Assembly: GCA_009761415.1 (NCBI GenBank)
Contig: QUOL01000010.1
Location: 1,364,001 to 1,428,000, forward strand
Source: Sarcomyxa edulis
Lineage: Eukaryota > Basidiomycota > Agaricomycetes > Agaricales > Mycenaceae
Direction: 5' to 3'
DNA length: 64,000 nucleotides
Positions 62,537 to 64,000 of this stretch are shown one piece after another. A program made the translations under genes and the position numbers. How positions within the stretch are numbered: the stretch's first letter is position 1; every line of letters begins with the position of its first letter. The notes under the pieces were generated by a model that did not search any database, was not told where the DNA came from, and saw only the letters and a list, made by a program, of their open reading frames with translations.

Positions 62537-63811
62537 ATGGCCGACATCCCAAACACACAGAAGGCATGGATTATAGAACGTAGAGGTCCCCCCCCCAAAG
62601 CACTAGTCCTACACTCTGATTATCCAGTGCCGAAGACCTTGAAGGAAGGCGAGGTACTTCTCAAGATACAAGCAGCGGCCTTGAATCCAGTCGGCTACAA
62701 ACTTATGGGTCTCCTGCCCAACCTTATTGCAAAGAGACCCATCGTCGCAGAACATGACCTTTCTGGTGTAGTCGTCGACGCGAACGGTTCGACTGAGTTC
62801 TCTGTCGGTGACCAGGTCTTTGGATTTGTCTCGGTTGGTACGTGTGAATTTCAGTCATTCAAGACTTTGGTAGTTTCTCATCTAGAATTGAATAGACCTC
62901 TCTCTCAAGACTCGCCAAGGGTCTCTCGCCCAATACGCAAGCGTCCCCACGGCCTACATAGTTCCCCGCCCGACCAACGTCTCTCCACTCGAGGCAGCCA
63001 CCTTCACACTAGCAGGGCAGACCGCGTACCAGGCATTGTTCGACGTAGCGAAATTAGAACTTGGACAGACTGTTTTCATCAACGGCGGGAGCTCCGCTGT
63101 GGGTGGTTTTGCAATCCAGTTCGCTAAAGCTAAAGGACTGAGAGTTGTGGCAAGCGCGTCCGGGCCAAACAAAGAGTTTGTCTTGGGTCTCGGAGCTGAC
63201 GAGGTATGGAACTCGGACTCTCAAATTGAATCTACCACTTGACCAAATATCTTTGTAGTTTATCGATTATACCAAGGGATCTTTAGCAGAACATTTCATC
63301 GCCAACCCTCCCTCTCCCAAGTTCCATGCTATATTCGACGCTGTTGCACTCGTTGACCCGTCTCTCTTTGCGTACAGTCCCGCATATCTAGCACCGAATG
63401 GTATTTTTGTGACCACCGGTCCCTTCCCGCATTCCTTTGCCGAAATCCCCAATCTGTTGAAGACTCTTGTTTTTGCAAAGTTTCCCAGTTTTCTCGGCGG
63501 CGTTGATCGTCAGTGGAAGTAAGTACGCCACAACTATAAGACTAGTTCTATCCTCATCCTCTGTATCTAGGATTGTCACAATATTGAACAACAAGACGGA
63601 ACTCCAAGATATCCAGAAGATGGTCGCGGATGGTGTGTTTTGTTCTCTCCAATTTGTCGTACATGATCTCAACCTTCTATCAGGATCTGTTAAACCCATC
63701 GTCGACTCGGTGTTTGCCTTTGAAGATGTTCTCAAGGCCTATGAACGAATTATGAGCTCCAGAGCGAAAGGCAAGGTCGTGGTTGTGGTAGACGAGAGCA
63801 TCAATTATTGA
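62537..63811 (+). CDS. Zinc-independent MDR-family oxidoreductase
   Basis: Five exons: 62537-62837, 62896-63203, 63259-63518, 63571-63632, 63684-63811, totalling 352 residues. It has a GroES-like domain (EGEVLLKIQAAALNPVGYKL, then GDQVFGFVS) and a Rossmann NAD(P) domain (QTVFINGGSSAVGGFAIQFA, then GADEFIDYTKGS). The catalytic zinc ligands of alcohol dehydrogenase are absent, which points to the quinone-oxidoreductase/enoyl-reductase branch (RTN4IP1-like or toxD-like). The substrate cannot be read. The coding strand carries CCCCCCCC at 62590, a possible slippage site. No pathway genes flank it. Confidence 0.88.
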
Positions 63812-63937
63812 TGCCTCTGCTGTGCGAGGCTTGTATACCGCGTTTGTTATTAGAATACCATTATTGTGTTATGTACCAGGTGGAATCAGTTTTATACAGT
63901 CGGTCACGATCCAGAAACTATACTCAGACGTCCTCCC

Positions 63938-64000
63938 TCAGGCCTCATCGATCGTCTTCAAAATCCCATCACGCATCTATATATCTCGAACGCAAACCTC
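63938..64000 (-). CDS. Possible last exon of a gene cut by the window edge
   Basis: On the minus strand, an acceptor-like ATATATAG is followed by 13 codons (63938-63976) reading MRDGILKTIDEA and stop. It would be the C-terminus of a gene extending past the right edge. Too short to identify; the call is tentative. Confidence 0.25.

Overview
The window is nuclear DNA of a filamentous basidiomycete, most likely an agaricomycete. Genes are dense and split by many 45-75 nt introns. Almost every recognisable product has a fungal housekeeping homologue, and a DUF6593 protein and several families I associate with agaricomycetes are present. I saw no rRNA, tRNA, transposon, CRISPR array or viral segment. 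Exon coordinates were derived by hand from reading frame, phase and splice motifs. For most genes the exon lengths sum to a multiple of three, which is a useful internal check.

Left part (0-20 kb): LETM1-type mitochondrial protein, Shr3-type ER chaperone, RsfS-type mitoribosome factor, a secreted GH16 glucanase, the mismatch-repair gene MSH3 divergent from ATP12, an N-terminal glutamine amidase, a BTB protein and a DUF6593 protein. Three stretches here (4.4-5.2, 13.4-14.4 and 15.2-16.4 kb) hold exon-like pieces of genes I cannot name; the last has seven phase-consistent exons.

Middle part (20-47 kb): a 1,546-residue Ser/Pro-rich protein; a ubiquitin-conjugating enzyme sharing a 54 bp promoter with the COMPASS subunit BRE2; a PhoD-like phosphatase; cyclase-associated protein; a locus encoding both the LYR protein MZM1 and a mitochondrial GGQ release factor; linker histone H1; an EI24-type membrane protein; tRNA-splicing endonuclease SEN34 divergent from a GDSL esterase; and CDC25.

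Right part (47-64 kb): chaperonin CCT1, APC/C subunit CDC27, a conserved acidic protein, an SRR1-like protein, TMA20/MCT-1, exportin CRM1, an MDR-family oxidoreductase and the edge of one more gene. Many products act in mitochondria (LETM1, RsfS, ATP12, MZM1, release factor) or in the cell cycle (CDC25, CDC27), but they lie in ordinary mixed gene order, not a functional cluster.

The most interesting observation is the MZM1/release-factor locus. The release-factor ORF has no start codon of its own, and every MZM1 intron has exactly the phase needed to splice MZM1's first exon onto it. Other notable signals are six apparent GC-AG introns, coding micro-exons of 6-15 nt, and a repeated switch from C-rich to G-rich codons inside long exons.
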